In this document: piece after piece, positions 9,360 through 17,836 of the stretch
Numbering within the stretch: position 1 is the first letter of the stretch
How the letters are laid out: each line of letters begins with the position of its first letter
Origin: Devosia sp.
Lineage (GTDB): Bacteria > Pseudomonadota > Alphaproteobacteria > Rhizobiales > Devosiaceae
Assembly: GCF_014860165.1 (NCBI RefSeq)
Contig: NZ_JACZKG010000054.1
Coordinates: 1 to 64,000 of the forward strand
Direction: 5' to 3'
Length of the DNA stretch: 64,000 bases
Made by a program: the position numbers and the translations under genes
Notes under the pieces: model-generated
Seen by the model: only the letters and a program-made list of their open reading frames with translations
Databases searched by the model: none
What the model was told of the DNA's origin: nothing

Positions 9360-9890
9360 ATGGCCCGCAACTATGACTATCCCGCAAAGGGTCTGCTGCG
9401 GCGGTACTACGCCAACGGCGACTTCCTCGACGGACAATCGGTGCCACTGCCCCACCCTGCCCCCGACGCCGCCACCCTCACCATCGCCACCTTCTTCAAC
9501 ATACCGCGCTGGGTTGTTGCCTTGCTGGCGCTGCGCGACAGGCTGGTCACCCCCCTCGGCCTCAAGACGGGCACCGAGCTTGATTTGCGGCCCCCGACGC
9601 GTGACGAGATCGTCTCGGCCACCTATCCCGGCATTTTCGCTGTCCACGCCGCCACCGACGACGAGGTCATCCTCGGCAGCGATGACAAGCACCTCGATTT
9701 CCGCATCTCCATCCTGCGCTCGCGGCAGGATGACCTGGTGGCCCTCAGCACTTGGGTGCGGCCACACAACCTGCTTGGCCGCACCTACCTGACGCTGGTC
9801 TACCCATTTCACCGCCTCATTGTGGCCCGCTGCCTCGCCAACGCCACCGGTCTCGGCATTACGAAACAGTCACCCGCCTCGACCTGCTAG
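9360..9890 (+). CDS. DUF2867 domain-containing protein
   Basis: 176-aa soluble protein. The pattern FPI-like start, TELDLRPPTRDEIVSATYPG and the C-terminal strand pair DDKHLDFRISILRSR then GRTYLTLVYPFHRLIVAR matches DUF2867, a family also found fused to NAD-binding SDR domains and related to the START/SRPBCC fold. Function is unknown. Its stop codon overlaps the stop of the convergent tetR-type gene in a shared CTAG. Confidence 0.78.
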   Translation: MARNYDYPAKGLLRRYYANGDFLDGQSVPLPHPAPDAATLTIATFFNIPRWVVALLALRDRLVTPLGLKTGTELDLRPPTRDEIVSATYPGIFAVHAATDDEVILGSDDKHLDFRISILRSRQDDLVALSTWVRPHNLLGRTYLTLVYPFHRLIVARCLANATGLGITKQSPASTC

Positions 9891-10468
9891 CCCTGCGCAA
9901 GCGGCTTGAGATCGGGCAACAGCAGTTCGATCGGAACCGGTTCGCCCTGAGGTGTCTGGCCGCGCCGGAACAGCGACAGCGTGGCGTAGCCATGCACGGT
10001 CGACCACACCTTGAGTTCGTTGATACCGGGGCCGGCAGGATCCGGCTCGAACAGGGCGCACACGTCGACCAGAACGTTGTAGGCGCGTAGCGAGGCCGCC
10101 TGCAGGTCGCCATCGGGATGGTTCTTGTACTCGAAGCTGAAGTTCAGGCGGAACAGGGCCCGCTGCTCGCGCGAGAACCGCAGGTAGCCACGGCAGATGC
10201 CGAACAGTTGCTCGCGCGGCCCGGTTCCCTGGGCAAAACGATCTTCCAGCATGTAGTCGCGAAACCGGTCGAAACCATGGGCCGCGATGGCGACGAACAG
10301 CCCTTCCCGGTTGGCGAAATGATGCGCGGGCGCGGCATGTGAAACGCCGGCGCGGGCCGCCACCTTCCGCAGGCTCAGTCCCTCCAGTCCCTCCTGGTCG
10401 AGTATGTCGAGGCCGGCGAGCACCAACGCATTGCGCAGGTCGCCATGGTGATAGTCAGAACCGCTCAT
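9887..10468 (-). CDS. TetR/AcrR family transcriptional regulator
   Basis: 193-aa regulator. The N-terminal helix-turn-helix spans about residues 10-55 (LRNALVLAGLDILDQEGLEGLSLRKVAARAGVSHAA-type TetR pattern, then FANREGLFVAIA), followed by an all-alpha ligand-binding domain resembling TetR_C/WHG types. It is divergent from the DUF2306 membrane-protein gene with 69 bp between the starts, so it probably controls that gene and itself. The ligand is unknown. Confidence 0.9.
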   Translation of the reverse strand: MSGSDYHHGDLRNALVLAGLDILDQEGLEGLSLRKVAARAGVSHAAPAHHFANREGLFVAIAAHGFDRFRDYMLEDRFAQGTGPREQLFGICRGYLRFSREQRALFRLNFSFEYKNHPDGDLQAASLRAYNVLVDVCALFEPDPAGPGINELKVWSTVHGYATLSLFRRGQTPQGEPVPIELLLPDLKPLAQG

Positions 10469-10537
10469 AGAAAATGCATATCAATCTTGACAGCGCAAAG
10501 ATAGCGCTTCATCTTGCAGAAACTTTACACTGTCTAG
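10469..10537. promoter_or_regulatory. Divergent promoter region of tetR-type and DUF2306 genes
   Basis: The 69-bp gap contains a TTGACA hexamer at about 10488 and the sequence TTTACACTGTCTAG near 10524-10537, a sequence of the kind bound by TetR-type repressors. It directly abuts the ATG of the membrane-protein gene. The operator assignment is an inference from position. Confidence 0.4.
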
Positions 10538-11176
10538 ATGGATACCATCATGCTGATGCAGCGAGCCTCGACCGGGCTTTTCTGGTTTCTCTCCATCGTC
10601 ATCGCGGCACTGGCCTTCGTTGTCGTGACACTGGCAACCGCCATCGGCTTCGATCAGGCAGCACCACACTTGGTTCATTACCTGGACAGCGAGAAGCTCC
10701 CGCTCTACGCCCATATCGTTTTTGCTCCATTGGCGCTGCTGCTGGCACCCTTCCAGTTCTGGGCCGGCCTGCGCAACGGGCATCGTCGCATACACCGCGC
10801 CATCGGCTATGCTTACGCCGTGTCCATCGCCATCGCCGCCATCGGCTCGCTGCTGATGCTGCCGCGTTTCCAGGGCTCAACATGGGCCACAACGGGCTTT
10901 GCCCTGCTGGCCGTAATCTGGGTGGCAACCACCGCCCGGGCCTTCCTGCTGGCACGCGCGCGCCGGATCGCGGCGCACAGGGCCTGGATGATGCGCTCGG
11001 CAGCGCTGACCTTCGCAGCCGTCGTGCTGCGGCTGATGATGCTGCCGCTTATGGCGACAGGCATGCCGATGCTTAAGACCTATGACATCACCGCCTGGGC
11101 CAGCTGGCTACTGCCGTTGCTCGTCGTTGAATGGCTGCTGCGCCGGCCCGGACGGATGGTGCAGCAGCCGGTCTAG
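10538..11176 (+). CDS. DUF2306 family integral membrane protein
   Basis: 212-aa polytopic protein with about six hydrophobic segments. The motifs HIVFAPLALLLAPFQFW, NGHRRIHRAIGYAY and AHRAWMMRSAALTFAAVVLR are characteristic of DUF2306, with conserved His residues at membrane interfaces that resemble haem or quinone ligands of cytochrome b561-like proteins. Function is unknown. It is divergent from the TetR-type gene and likely regulated by it. The ATG at 10550 is an alternative start. Confidence 0.85.
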   Translation: MDTIMLMQRASTGLFWFLSIVIAALAFVVVTLATAIGFDQAAPHLVHYLDSEKLPLYAHIVFAPLALLLAPFQFWAGLRNGHRRIHRAIGYAYAVSIAIAAIGSLLMLPRFQGSTWATTGFALLAVIWVATTARAFLLARARRIAAHRAWMMRSAALTFAAVVLRLMMLPLMATGMPMLKTYDITAWASWLLPLLVVEWLLRRPGRMVQQPV

Positions 11177-11183
11177 TTTCAGG

Positions 11184-11810
11184 TCAGTCGCCGGTTTCCT
11201 GCATCACCGCCACGGCATTGACCACGCCATCCTCATTGGCGCGGAAGGTCAGCTCCTGCCAGATCTCGAAAGGCGCGGTGGCGGCCGGGGTGAGGTTGAC
11301 GCTGCGGAACCAGCCGTACTCGTCCGGCTGTCCGGTCAGGTAGTTGCCGATAATCACGTCGGTGGGCAGGCCAATGCCCATGATCCCCAGATCGGCATTC
11401 ATGTCGGCCGGCCAGGTGCCGCACTTGGCCGAGGCAGGAGCCGCATCGCGCACATCGATGCCCACGCCCGTCACCGCGCCATCGCCCATCTCGCCATCCG
11501 AATAGAGCCAGAGCGTTTCCGCATTGCGGCTGAGGCAGGCCCAGCTGACGGCCTCGCCGGCCTCGCCCCAATGCTGCGCCTCGGCGCCGAGCCTGGCAGC
11601 CAGATCGGCAAGCTGGGTTTCCTCCAGCACAACGGATTCCGAACCAATGGTGACGCCATAGACCTGCTTGACTGTTCCCCACGGCTCGGGCGCAGCCGGA
11701 CCGCTGCGCGACACCTGGTCGATCCAGGTATTGGCGATGGGCGACTCCTCGGCCAGAACAGGAACGGCCGAAGCCGCGAGCAGCAGGCAGGTAAAGGCAG
11801 TGCGACGCAT
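11184..11810 (-). CDS. Secreted hypothetical protein
   Basis: 208-aa protein with a clear signal peptide (MRRTAFTCLLLAASAVPVLA, cleavage before EES). The mature part is polar and contains single Cys residues near LSWACLSRN and SAKCGTW that could form a disulphide. I do not recognise a family. The frame is open further upstream but the signal peptide fixes the start at 11810. It converges with the DUF2306 gene, seven bases apart. Confidence 0.7.
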   Translation of the reverse strand: MRRTAFTCLLLAASAVPVLAEESPIANTWIDQVSRSGPAAPEPWGTVKQVYGVTIGSESVVLEETQLADLAARLGAEAQHWGEAGEAVSWACLSRNAETLWLYSDGEMGDGAVTGVGIDVRDAAPASAKCGTWPADMNADLGIMGIGLPTDVIIGNYLTGQPDEYGWFRSVNLTPAATAPFEIWQELTFRANEDGVVNAVAVMQETGD

Positions 11811-11985
11811 TGGTGTTGTCCCCTTGTTTGGTGGCGCCGCTATAGCGACGCTAGGATGAACCCAATCTGACAGCAGCCGGGGACCAGTGCAGATTATTTT
11901 CGTTGGCCCGTCGAAGTGCCACGCAGCCACTCGTCGTTCAGGCAGAAGCGCGGTCGGGAGCCGCGCGCCAGCCAAGGAGACAAGA

Positions 11986-12855
11986 ATGATCCGCCCTGCC
12001 ATCACCATTGCCGCAGCCATCCTCATGAGCGCAGCCGCCTTTGCCCAGTCCGAGCCCGTGGGCCAGACGGTCGAGGTCAACGGCATGCAGATGTATTATG
12101 AAGTCAGCGGCGAGGGTGAGCCGCTGATCGTCCTGCATGGCGCCTACATGAACATCCCCACCATGGGTGAGATCATCCCCAGGCTGGCCGAGACCCACAA
12201 GGTCTACGCCCTTGAGTTTCAGGGCCACGGTCGCACCGAGGATATCGACCGGCCCATCACCTATCCCAATCTCGCCAGCGACGTCGCCACCTTCATGGAC
12301 GAGGTCGGCATCGAGAACGCCGACATATTCGGCTATTCCATGGGCGCCGCCGCCGCCCTGCGTCTCGCCATCGACCACCCCGAAAAGGTTGATCAGTTGG
12401 TGACGGCCTCCGTGGGCTATGACGTCTCCGGCTGGCAGCCGGCATTCACCGCCTTCATCCCCCAGATGTCCCCCGAAATGTTCGTCGGCACCCCCATGGA
12501 AGACGAGTGGAAGAAGCTCGCGCCCAATCCCGACGGCTTCCGCGCCGTGGTCGAGAGGTTGATTGACCTCGAGCACGAGCCCATGGCCTGGGAGGCGGAC
12601 GTCAAGGCGCTCCAGACCCCAGTGCTGATCATAGCCGGCGACGCCGATGTCTCCACCCTTGAGCACAACGTGGCCATGTTCCGCCTGCTGGGCGGCGGAG
12701 AAATGGGTGACATGGGCGCGCCGCTCTCCCCCTCTCGCCTGGCCATCCTGCCCGCGACGTCCCACACCGCCGTCATCAATCAGGTCGACCTGCTCCATGG
12801 CTTCATCGAGCCATTCCTGCAGGGCGAAACGCCCGCCGGCTTCATGGGCCAATAG
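11986..12855 (+). CDS. Secreted alpha/beta hydrolase
   Basis: 289-aa protein with a signal peptide (residues 1-22, ending AAFAQ). The alpha/beta hydrolase elements are LIVLHGAYMN (oxyanion strand), the nucleophile elbow G-Y-S118-M-G, a DADVSTLE acidic region and H in PATSHTAVI. Such periplasmic homologues act on esters or as accessory hydrolases; the substrate is unknown. An AAGGAGA site precedes the ATG. The ECF sigma-factor gene starts 90 nt downstream on the same strand. Confidence 0.88.
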   Translation: MIRPAITIAAAILMSAAAFAQSEPVGQTVEVNGMQMYYEVSGEGEPLIVLHGAYMNIPTMGEIIPRLAETHKVYALEFQGHGRTEDIDRPITYPNLASDVATFMDEVGIENADIFGYSMGAAAALRLAIDHPEKVDQLVTASVGYDVSGWQPAFTAFIPQMSPEMFVGTPMEDEWKKLAPNPDGFRAVVERLIDLEHEPMAWEADVKALQTPVLIIAGDADVSTLEHNVAMFRLLGGGEMGDMGAPLSPSRLAILPATSHTAVINQVDLLHGFIEPFLQGETPAGFMGQ

Positions 12856-12945
12856 GCCGTGCCGCAATGGGAGGCAGCGGCCTCCCATTTTCCTTCGCCA
12901 CGAAGTGGTTGCGACTGGACACCGATGCTGGTTTCATCCGCCACC

Positions 12946-14205
12946 ATGAGCGAATCCGAAACCCATCGCGCCATCACCAGCGTCTGGAAAATCGAGCAGG
13001 CCCGGCTCATCGCGGGGCTGACCCGCATGGTCCGCGACATCTCGCTGGCCGAGGAACTGGCGCAGGACGCGCTGGTCATTGCCCTCAGGAAGTGGCCGGA
13101 AACCGGTGTTCCCACCAATCCTGGCGCCTGGCTGATGCAGACCGCCAAACGACGCGCCATCGACTATTTCCGCCACCGCAAGATGGCCGCCACCAAGCTC
13201 GAAGAAGTCGGCCGCATCATCGAGGACGATGCACCCGACCACGAGGCCGACATCATCGAGAACCTCGACGACGATGTCGGCGACGACCTGCTGCGGCTGA
13301 TTTTCACCTCCTGCCACCCGATTTTGCCAGCAGAATCAAGGGTCGCGCTGACGCTGCGCCTGCTGGGCGGCCTCACCACCGAAGAGATCGCCCGCGCCTT
13401 CCTCGCCGCCGAACCCACCATCGGCCAGCGGATCGTCCGCGCCAAGAAGGCCATCGCTGATGCCGGCATTCCCTTCGAAGTGCCTGTTGGCGCCGAGCGC
13501 GAGGAACGGCTGGGCTCGGTCCTGGGCGTGCTCTATCTCATCTTCAACGAAGGCTATTCGGCCACCTCGGGCGACGACCTGATCCGCCCCCAGCTGTGCG
13601 AGGAGGCCATGCGCCTGGGCCGTACGCTGGCCCGGCTGTCGCCCGATGACGCTGAAGTCCATGCCCTTGTAGCCCTGATGGAAATCCAGGCCTCTCGCAC
13701 TGCCGCCCGCACCGACAGCCGGGGCGAGCCGGTGCTGCTGCTCGATCAGGATCGCTCGCGCTGGGATCAGTTGCTGATCCGCCGCGGCCTGGCGGCGCTC
13801 GACCGGGCCATCGCCCTGGGCGGCGAGAATGCGCCCTATGCGCTCCAGGCCGCCATCGCCGCCTGCCACGCCCGCGCCCGCAGGGGCGCCGATACCGACT
13901 GGGCCCGGATTGCCGCGCTCTACGCCACCCTGGCCCGGGTAACACCGTCGCCGGTGATCGAGCTCAACCGCGCCGTGGCGGTGTCCATGGCCGAGGGCCC
14001 GGCCGCCGCCCTGGTGCTGATCGATGCCATCAAGGACGATCCGACGCTCCGCAACTATCACCTGCTCTATGGCGTGCGGGGCGACCTGCTCGGCAAGCTA
14101 GGCCGGCATACCGAGGCAATGCTGGAATTCCGCCGTGCCGCGGAACTGACCCGCAACGAGCGTGAAAAGACCTATCTGCTTGGCAGGGCTGAAAAAATCG
14201 CCTAG
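12946..14205 (+). CDS. ECF RNA polymerase sigma factor with C-terminal TPR-like extension (ECF42 type)
   Basis: 419-aa protein. Sigma region 2 covers about residues 10-80 (RDISLAEELAQDALVIALRKWP then PGAWLMQTAKRRAIDYFRH) and region 4 about 120-175 (LTLRLLGGLTTEEIARAFL). A long DUF6596/TPR-like C-terminal domain follows (LIFNEGYSATSGDDLIRPQLC, then VIELNRAVAVSMAEGPAAAL). This architecture defines the ECF42 group, usually coded beside a DGPF/YCII-domain partner. No such partner lies nearby here; the upstream neighbour is an alpha/beta hydrolase. Its stop codon overlaps that of the convergent receiver gene in CCTAGG. Confidence 0.9.
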   Translation: MSESETHRAITSVWKIEQARLIAGLTRMVRDISLAEELAQDALVIALRKWPETGVPTNPGAWLMQTAKRRAIDYFRHRKMAATKLEEVGRIIEDDAPDHEADIIENLDDDVGDDLLRLIFTSCHPILPAESRVALTLRLLGGLTTEEIARAFLAAEPTIGQRIVRAKKAIADAGIPFEVPVGAEREERLGSVLGVLYLIFNEGYSATSGDDLIRPQLCEEAMRLGRTLARLSPDDAEVHALVALMEIQASRTAARTDSRGEPVLLLDQDRSRWDQLLIRRGLAALDRAIALGGENAPYALQAAIAACHARARRGADTDWARIAALYATLARVTPSPVIELNRAVAVSMAEGPAAALVLIDAIKDDPTLRNYHLLYGVRGDLLGKLGRHTEAMLEFRRAAELTRNEREKTYLLGRAEKIA

Positions 14206-14573
14206 GCGGCGAGCGATGAACCCAGGTCGAACTTGGCTTCGAGAATGGTGCGGTCGAAGGGCTTCATCATGTAGTCGCTGGCGCCGGCCTTGAGCGCCAT
14301 GGCGATGGCGCCGATGTCATTCTCGACGGTGCAATAGACGATATGCGGCTTGTCGCCGCCGACATAGGCCCGCAGCAGCTTGAGGAATTCCAGCCCGCTC
14401 ATGATGGGCATGTTCCAGTCGAGGAAAATGGCGTCCGGCATTTCCTGGCGGCATTTGTCGAAGGCGTCCTGCCCGTCTTCGGCTTCCTCGACGATATAGT
14501 CCATGTCCTCGAGGATGCGGCGCGCCACTTTGCGCACCACACTCGAGTCATCGACGATCAGGCAGGATTTCAT
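14202..14573 (-). CDS. CheY-like single-domain response regulator
   Basis: 123-aa stand-alone receiver. Acidic pair D8-D9, phospho-acceptor D52 (IFLDWNMPIMSGLEFL), conserved Thr/Ser in VYCTVEND and K in MMKPFD are all present, so it should be phosphorylatable. It has no output domain. It is downstream of chpT in the same direction (95 bp gap), which suggests a partner of the CckA-ChpT phosphorelay or of chemotaxis kinases, but CpdR or DivK identity is not supported by the sequence. Confidence 0.9.
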   Translation of the reverse strand: MKSCLIVDDSSVVRKVARRILEDMDYIVEEAEDGQDAFDKCRQEMPDAIFLDWNMPIMSGLEFLKLLRAYVGGDKPHIVYCTVENDIGAIAMALKAGASDYMMKPFDRTILEAKFDLGSSLAA

Positions 14574-14668
14574 TCCCGAGGGACTCCGCGGAGGCTAACG
14601 CTCGTTCGATTATGAGTAGCACATCCTAGGAATTGGTTAGCAGACTGCTGACGTTTGGCGTCACCTCA

Positions 14669-15373
14669 TCACGCTGTCGGCTGTTCCAGCGCCGCGCCGG
14701 CCGGTTTGGGCGTGGCGGTGAGGTAGAACATGTCGTTCTCGATGCCGATATTGATCTCCATATCGGTCATGCGGGCCAGCAGGCCCGTATAGAACGGCTG
14801 GATGCCGCGGGCATCGACAAAGCCTTCTTCGGGCATGCCGGACAGCAGCCCCGCGGCGCCCGAGGGCACCAGCGTCTTCTGCCGCTTTTCCGGATCGCTC
14901 TTGGAGGTGAACTCGAACTTCTCGTTGCCAGCATCGCCGATGATCGATGCCGTCACCTGGCCGCCGCGCGGCACCGACATGGCGGCGATCAACAGCATGT
15001 TCATGAACAGCTTGGCCTTGTGCTTGGGCAGAAGGATCAGCGGCACGTTCCATTCGAGATCGGCCTTCTCGATCTCGAACAGGATGCGCGCCACGCGCTC
15101 GCATTCGCGCGTGTCGATATCGGTACCCGAGGTGGACGATGCCCCATAGGCGAGGCGCGCGAATTCGAGCTTGGCGCGGCTCTGCCGGGCGGCGCTGGCG
15201 ATCAGGTCGCGCGCCCCCTCGGCCATATCGGTCTGGTTGGGATCAGCCAGCACTTCGAGCCCGTTGCCGATCGCCCCGATGGGGTTGATCAGGTCATGGC
15301 AGACCCTGGAGCACAGCATGGCCGCCAGATCGGTTGCCTTGAGCTCGATGATGTCCATCCGTGCAGTCTCCAT
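14669..15373 (-). CDS. chpT: Histidine phosphotransferase ChpT
   Basis: 234-aa protein resembling a degenerate histidine kinase. The DHp-like helix carries the phospho-acceptor H26 in CSRVCHDLINPIGAIGNGLE, followed by a CA-like domain without a proper ATP site. These features and the length match ChpT, which passes phosphate from CckA to CtrA and CpdR in alphaproteobacteria. The open frame runs upstream of the chosen ATG, but the conserved N terminus starts just here. It precedes a CheY-like gene and is 5.5 kb from ctrA. Confidence 0.9.
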   Translation of the reverse strand: METARMDIIELKATDLAAMLCSRVCHDLINPIGAIGNGLEVLADPNQTDMAEGARDLIASAARQSRAKLEFARLAYGASSTSGTDIDTRECERVARILFEIEKADLEWNVPLILLPKHKAKLFMNMLLIAAMSVPRGGQVTASIIGDAGNEKFEFTSKSDPEKRQKTLVPSGAAGLLSGMPEEGFVDARGIQPFYTGLLARMTDMEINIGIENDMFYLTATPKPAGAALEQPTA

Positions 15374-15444
15374 AGAATCAGTTTCCCAGACATTAGAGGG
15401 TGATCGGCAATAGTGGACAGGCGAAATGCGCGCCCTGTGCCGAC

Positions 15445-15945
15445 CTAGTTGATCGACAGGTCCTTGGACAGCACCGCCCAATTGGCCTCGGCCGCGATTG
15501 CCGCCGCATCGGGCGCCAGCAGGAAGGCCTCGCGATTGGCAGCCGAATAGAACAGGTAGAGGCGCTGCTTGAACACCACGTAGATCGAAGGATTGCTGTC
15601 CGCCACATAGCCACGGGCCATGCCCATGGCACCATGGCCGCCAAATTGCGGCGCATAGATTTCGGGCGAGCCCTTGAAGATGTCGCGATTGGCCGCGGTG
15701 ACGAAATGCCAGGGCACGTTCTGCCAGATATACTCGAAATCCGCCCGCCCCTGCAGCGGCTCGGGCTCGGTGAAATAGCTGACCGGGTCCATGCCATAGA
15801 TACCCACGCCCGTCAGCGGATTGGTGACGAAAAGCGTCACCACCGACTGCGCCCGAACCGGCAGAATGGCGAGCCAGGCCATGCCCAATAGCGGCAAAAC
15901 AAAGGCAAGCATGGTTAAGATTTGTTTAGAGGTTTGCTTCATCAT
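15445..15945 (-). CDS. YHS domain-containing exported protein
   Basis: About 166-aa protein with an N-terminal signal anchor (LTMLAFVLPLLGMAWLAILP, ends near VRAQ). The mature part carries the YHS pattern: GYDPVSYFTE-like GMDPVSYFTEPEPLQG and FEYIWQNVPWHFVTAANRDIFKGSPEIYAPQFGGHGA. The family is linked to metal handling but unproven here. Two consecutive ATG codons (15945, 15942) are possible starts. It is divergent from eipA, and one candidate CtrA box lies within its first codons. Confidence 0.85.
   Translation of the reverse strand: MMKQTSKQILTMLAFVLPLLGMAWLAILPVRAQSVVTLFVTNPLTGVGIYGMDPVSYFTEPEPLQGRADFEYIWQNVPWHFVTAANRDIFKGSPEIYAPQFGGHGAMGMARGYVADSNPSIYVVFKQRLYLFYSAANREAFLLAPDAAAIAAEANWAVLSKDLSIN
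15915..15929. promoter_or_regulatory. Candidate CtrA box within the YHS gene start
   Basis: TTAA-N7-TTAG on the + strand, one mismatch from TTAA-N7-TTAA. It lies 124 bp upstream of eipA and inside codons 6-10 of the YHS gene. Confidence 0.35.
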
Positions 15946-16005
15946 TGATCCAATGATCGGCATGCCGGCGACCAAAGTCCGCCTTACAAAACTACGGTTC
16001 AAGCC

Positions 16006-16021
16006 TTAACGACTCCGTAAC
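16006..16021 (+). promoter_or_regulatory. Candidate CtrA box upstream of eipA
   Basis: TTAA-N7-GTAAC, one mismatch from the TTAA-N7-TTAAC consensus, ending 31 bp before the eipA ATG. The Brucella eipA homologue is reported to be directly controlled by CtrA, which makes this match more credible. Confidence 0.55.
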
Positions 16022-16052
16022 CGCCCGCTTTGCCTTCGCCCGGGAGATTTCG

Positions 16053-16622
16053 ATGTTCAAGCGTCTAGCCCTTTTTGTCGCCCTGGTGGCCGCCCTGGCC
16101 GCACCGGTGCCCGCCGCCTTCGCCCAGGGCTCGCTCAGCGACACCTATGCCGGCGAAGACCTGGTCGAAAGCGGCAAGGAATTCTTCGGCTCTGCCAGCC
16201 AGGGCCTCGCCTCGCTGGTCGAGCGCGCGGTCAGCCAGTTCGGCCTGCCCAATGGCTACATTCTCGGCGAGGATGCCGGCGGCGCCCTGTTTGCCGGCGC
16301 CCGCTATGGCGAAGGCGTTCTCTACACCCGCAATGCCGGCGAATATAACGTCTATTGGCAGGGCCCCTCGGTTGGCTTCGACATTGGCGGCGATGGCTCC
16401 AAGGTCATGATGCTGGTCTATAACCTCAACCAGATCCAGGACGTGCTTGGCCGCTTCGTCGGCGTCGATGGCTCGGCCTATATCGTGGGCGGCTTCGGCA
16501 TGACCGTGATCAAGCGCTCCAACATCGTGATGGTGCCCATCCGCTCCGGCGTCGGCGCGCGCCTCGGCATCAATATCGGCTACCTCAAATTCACCAACGA
16601 GCCGACCTGGAATCCCTTCTGA
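16053..16622 (+). CDS. eipA: Envelope integrity protein EipA (DUF1134)
   Basis: 189-aa periplasmic protein: signal peptide 1-24 (ends AAFAQG), then the DUF1134 core with FLGLPNGYILGEDAGGA-like QFGLPNGYILGEDAGGA, GLRYGEG-like GARYGEGVLYTR, YWQGPSVGFDIGGDGSK and the terminal LGINIGYLKFTNEPTWNPF. EipA is needed for cell-envelope integrity and division in Brucella and related alphaproteobacteria, and its transcription there depends on CtrA. The protein is full length. A near-consensus CtrA box lies 31 bp upstream of the start codon. Confidence 0.93.
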   Translation: MFKRLALFVALVAALAAPVPAAFAQGSLSDTYAGEDLVESGKEFFGSASQGLASLVERAVSQFGLPNGYILGEDAGGALFAGARYGEGVLYTRNAGEYNVYWQGPSVGFDIGGDGSKVMMLVYNLNQIQDVLGRFVGVDGSAYIVGGFGMTVIKRSNIVMVPIRSGVGARLGINIGYLKFTNEPTWNPF

Positions 16623-16703
16623 CGGCCACGTCCGGCCGCTGGCCATCGGCCCTGCGGGTCGGTAACGTCAGGCGCATGTCAAATAGCATTGGCAGGACGC
16701 GAG

Positions 16704-17702
16704 ATGCATGTAGGACGGTCATATCGGCTGATCGATTTTGCGCTCTGGTCACGGCGCAGTGTGATCTACATGATCGTGGTCAGCCTCCTGGCGATCGGGG
16801 TCTATCATATTCCCGGAATAGCCGGATTCAGCGTGCCATGGCCGGTGGTCATCATGCTGGGCACCACCGTGTCGCTGATCGCGGGCTTCAAGAATGCCCA
16901 GGTTCTCGCCCGTAGCGGGGAAGCCCTTCAGCTCTTTGCGCAGATTTCGGCCATCAGCCGAGTATGGGCGAGCCTCTGCCGGGACTTCGCTGACCCCGAT
17001 ACCGCGCGCGCCCTCATTCACCGGCATCTGGCCTGGCTCACCGCATTGCGCTTTTCGTTGCGCCGCCCCATGCCCTGGGAAACGATGGCGCGGCCGAGCA
17101 ATGCCGAGTTTCGCAAGCGCTACCATATCGCGGAGGACGAGAGCTCCCTGCAGACGGAGATCAGACCCTTGCTGACGGCCGAGGCCGAGATGGTCCTTGA
17201 GGCGCGCCATCCCGCCCCGCAGGTGCTCGATCTGCAGACCCGCCACCTCAACCAGTTGTTCAAGGAAAGCGCCCTCCCTCCGCAGATTTACGGCGAGCTG
17301 ATGAAGTCGATGCGCGAAATGCATGACCTGCAGAGCCGAGCCGACCGGATCAAGAACAATCCCTACCCCCGCCAGTACGCCATCGTCGGCACGATGTTCG
17401 TCGCCATATTCTGCACGATACTGCCGTTTGGCGCGGTGCCCATCTTTGCCGATCTCGGCAAGGCCGGCGCCGTGCTTGGTGCGGCTACGATCTGGCTGGC
17501 GATTCCGTTCAGCACACTGCTGGGATGGATGTACCTGTCGCTCGACCAAGTCGGCGAAAGTACGTCCAATCCTTTCGAGGGGAATGCCAACGACGTCCCC
17601 ATCAGCCAGATTTGTCGCGACATCGAAATCGAGCTGCGCGGAATGCTTGGAGAGCCGAACCTGCCAACGCCGCTGCCCGCTACCAACGGTTTTGCGACCT
17701 AG
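16704..17702 (+). CDS. Bestrophin-family ion channel
   Basis: 332-aa membrane protein. An N-terminal pair of helices (IYMIVVSLLAIGVYHIPG; VVIMLGTTVSLIAGFKN), a long cytosolic helical middle and a second pair (YAIVGTMFVAIFCTILPFG; GAVLGAATIWLAIPFSTLLGW) are followed by the family signature NPFEGNANDVPISQICRDIE. Bestrophins are pentameric anion or cation channels; bacterial examples are UPF0187. The ATG at 16704 is preferred to a TTG five codons earlier. Physiological role here is unknown. Confidence 0.87.
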   Translation: MHVGRSYRLIDFALWSRRSVIYMIVVSLLAIGVYHIPGIAGFSVPWPVVIMLGTTVSLIAGFKNAQVLARSGEALQLFAQISAISRVWASLCRDFADPDTARALIHRHLAWLTALRFSLRRPMPWETMARPSNAEFRKRYHIAEDESSLQTEIRPLLTAEAEMVLEARHPAPQVLDLQTRHLNQLFKESALPPQIYGELMKSMREMHDLQSRADRIKNNPYPRQYAIVGTMFVAIFCTILPFGAVPIFADLGKAGAVLGAATIWLAIPFSTLLGWMYLSLDQVGESTSNPFEGNANDVPISQICRDIEIELRGMLGEPNLPTPLPATNGFAT

Positions 17703-17836
17703 AATGCCAGCTTGGCCGTGACGCCGAGCCCCAAACCCGTTAGGGTTAACCGCTGGCAAACATGGCGGCCGCCTGCCATTGCTGCCAGATAGGGATTGCC
17801 CGTATTGCAGGCCGGTGCGGCTGCGGAGTTTGGCCG

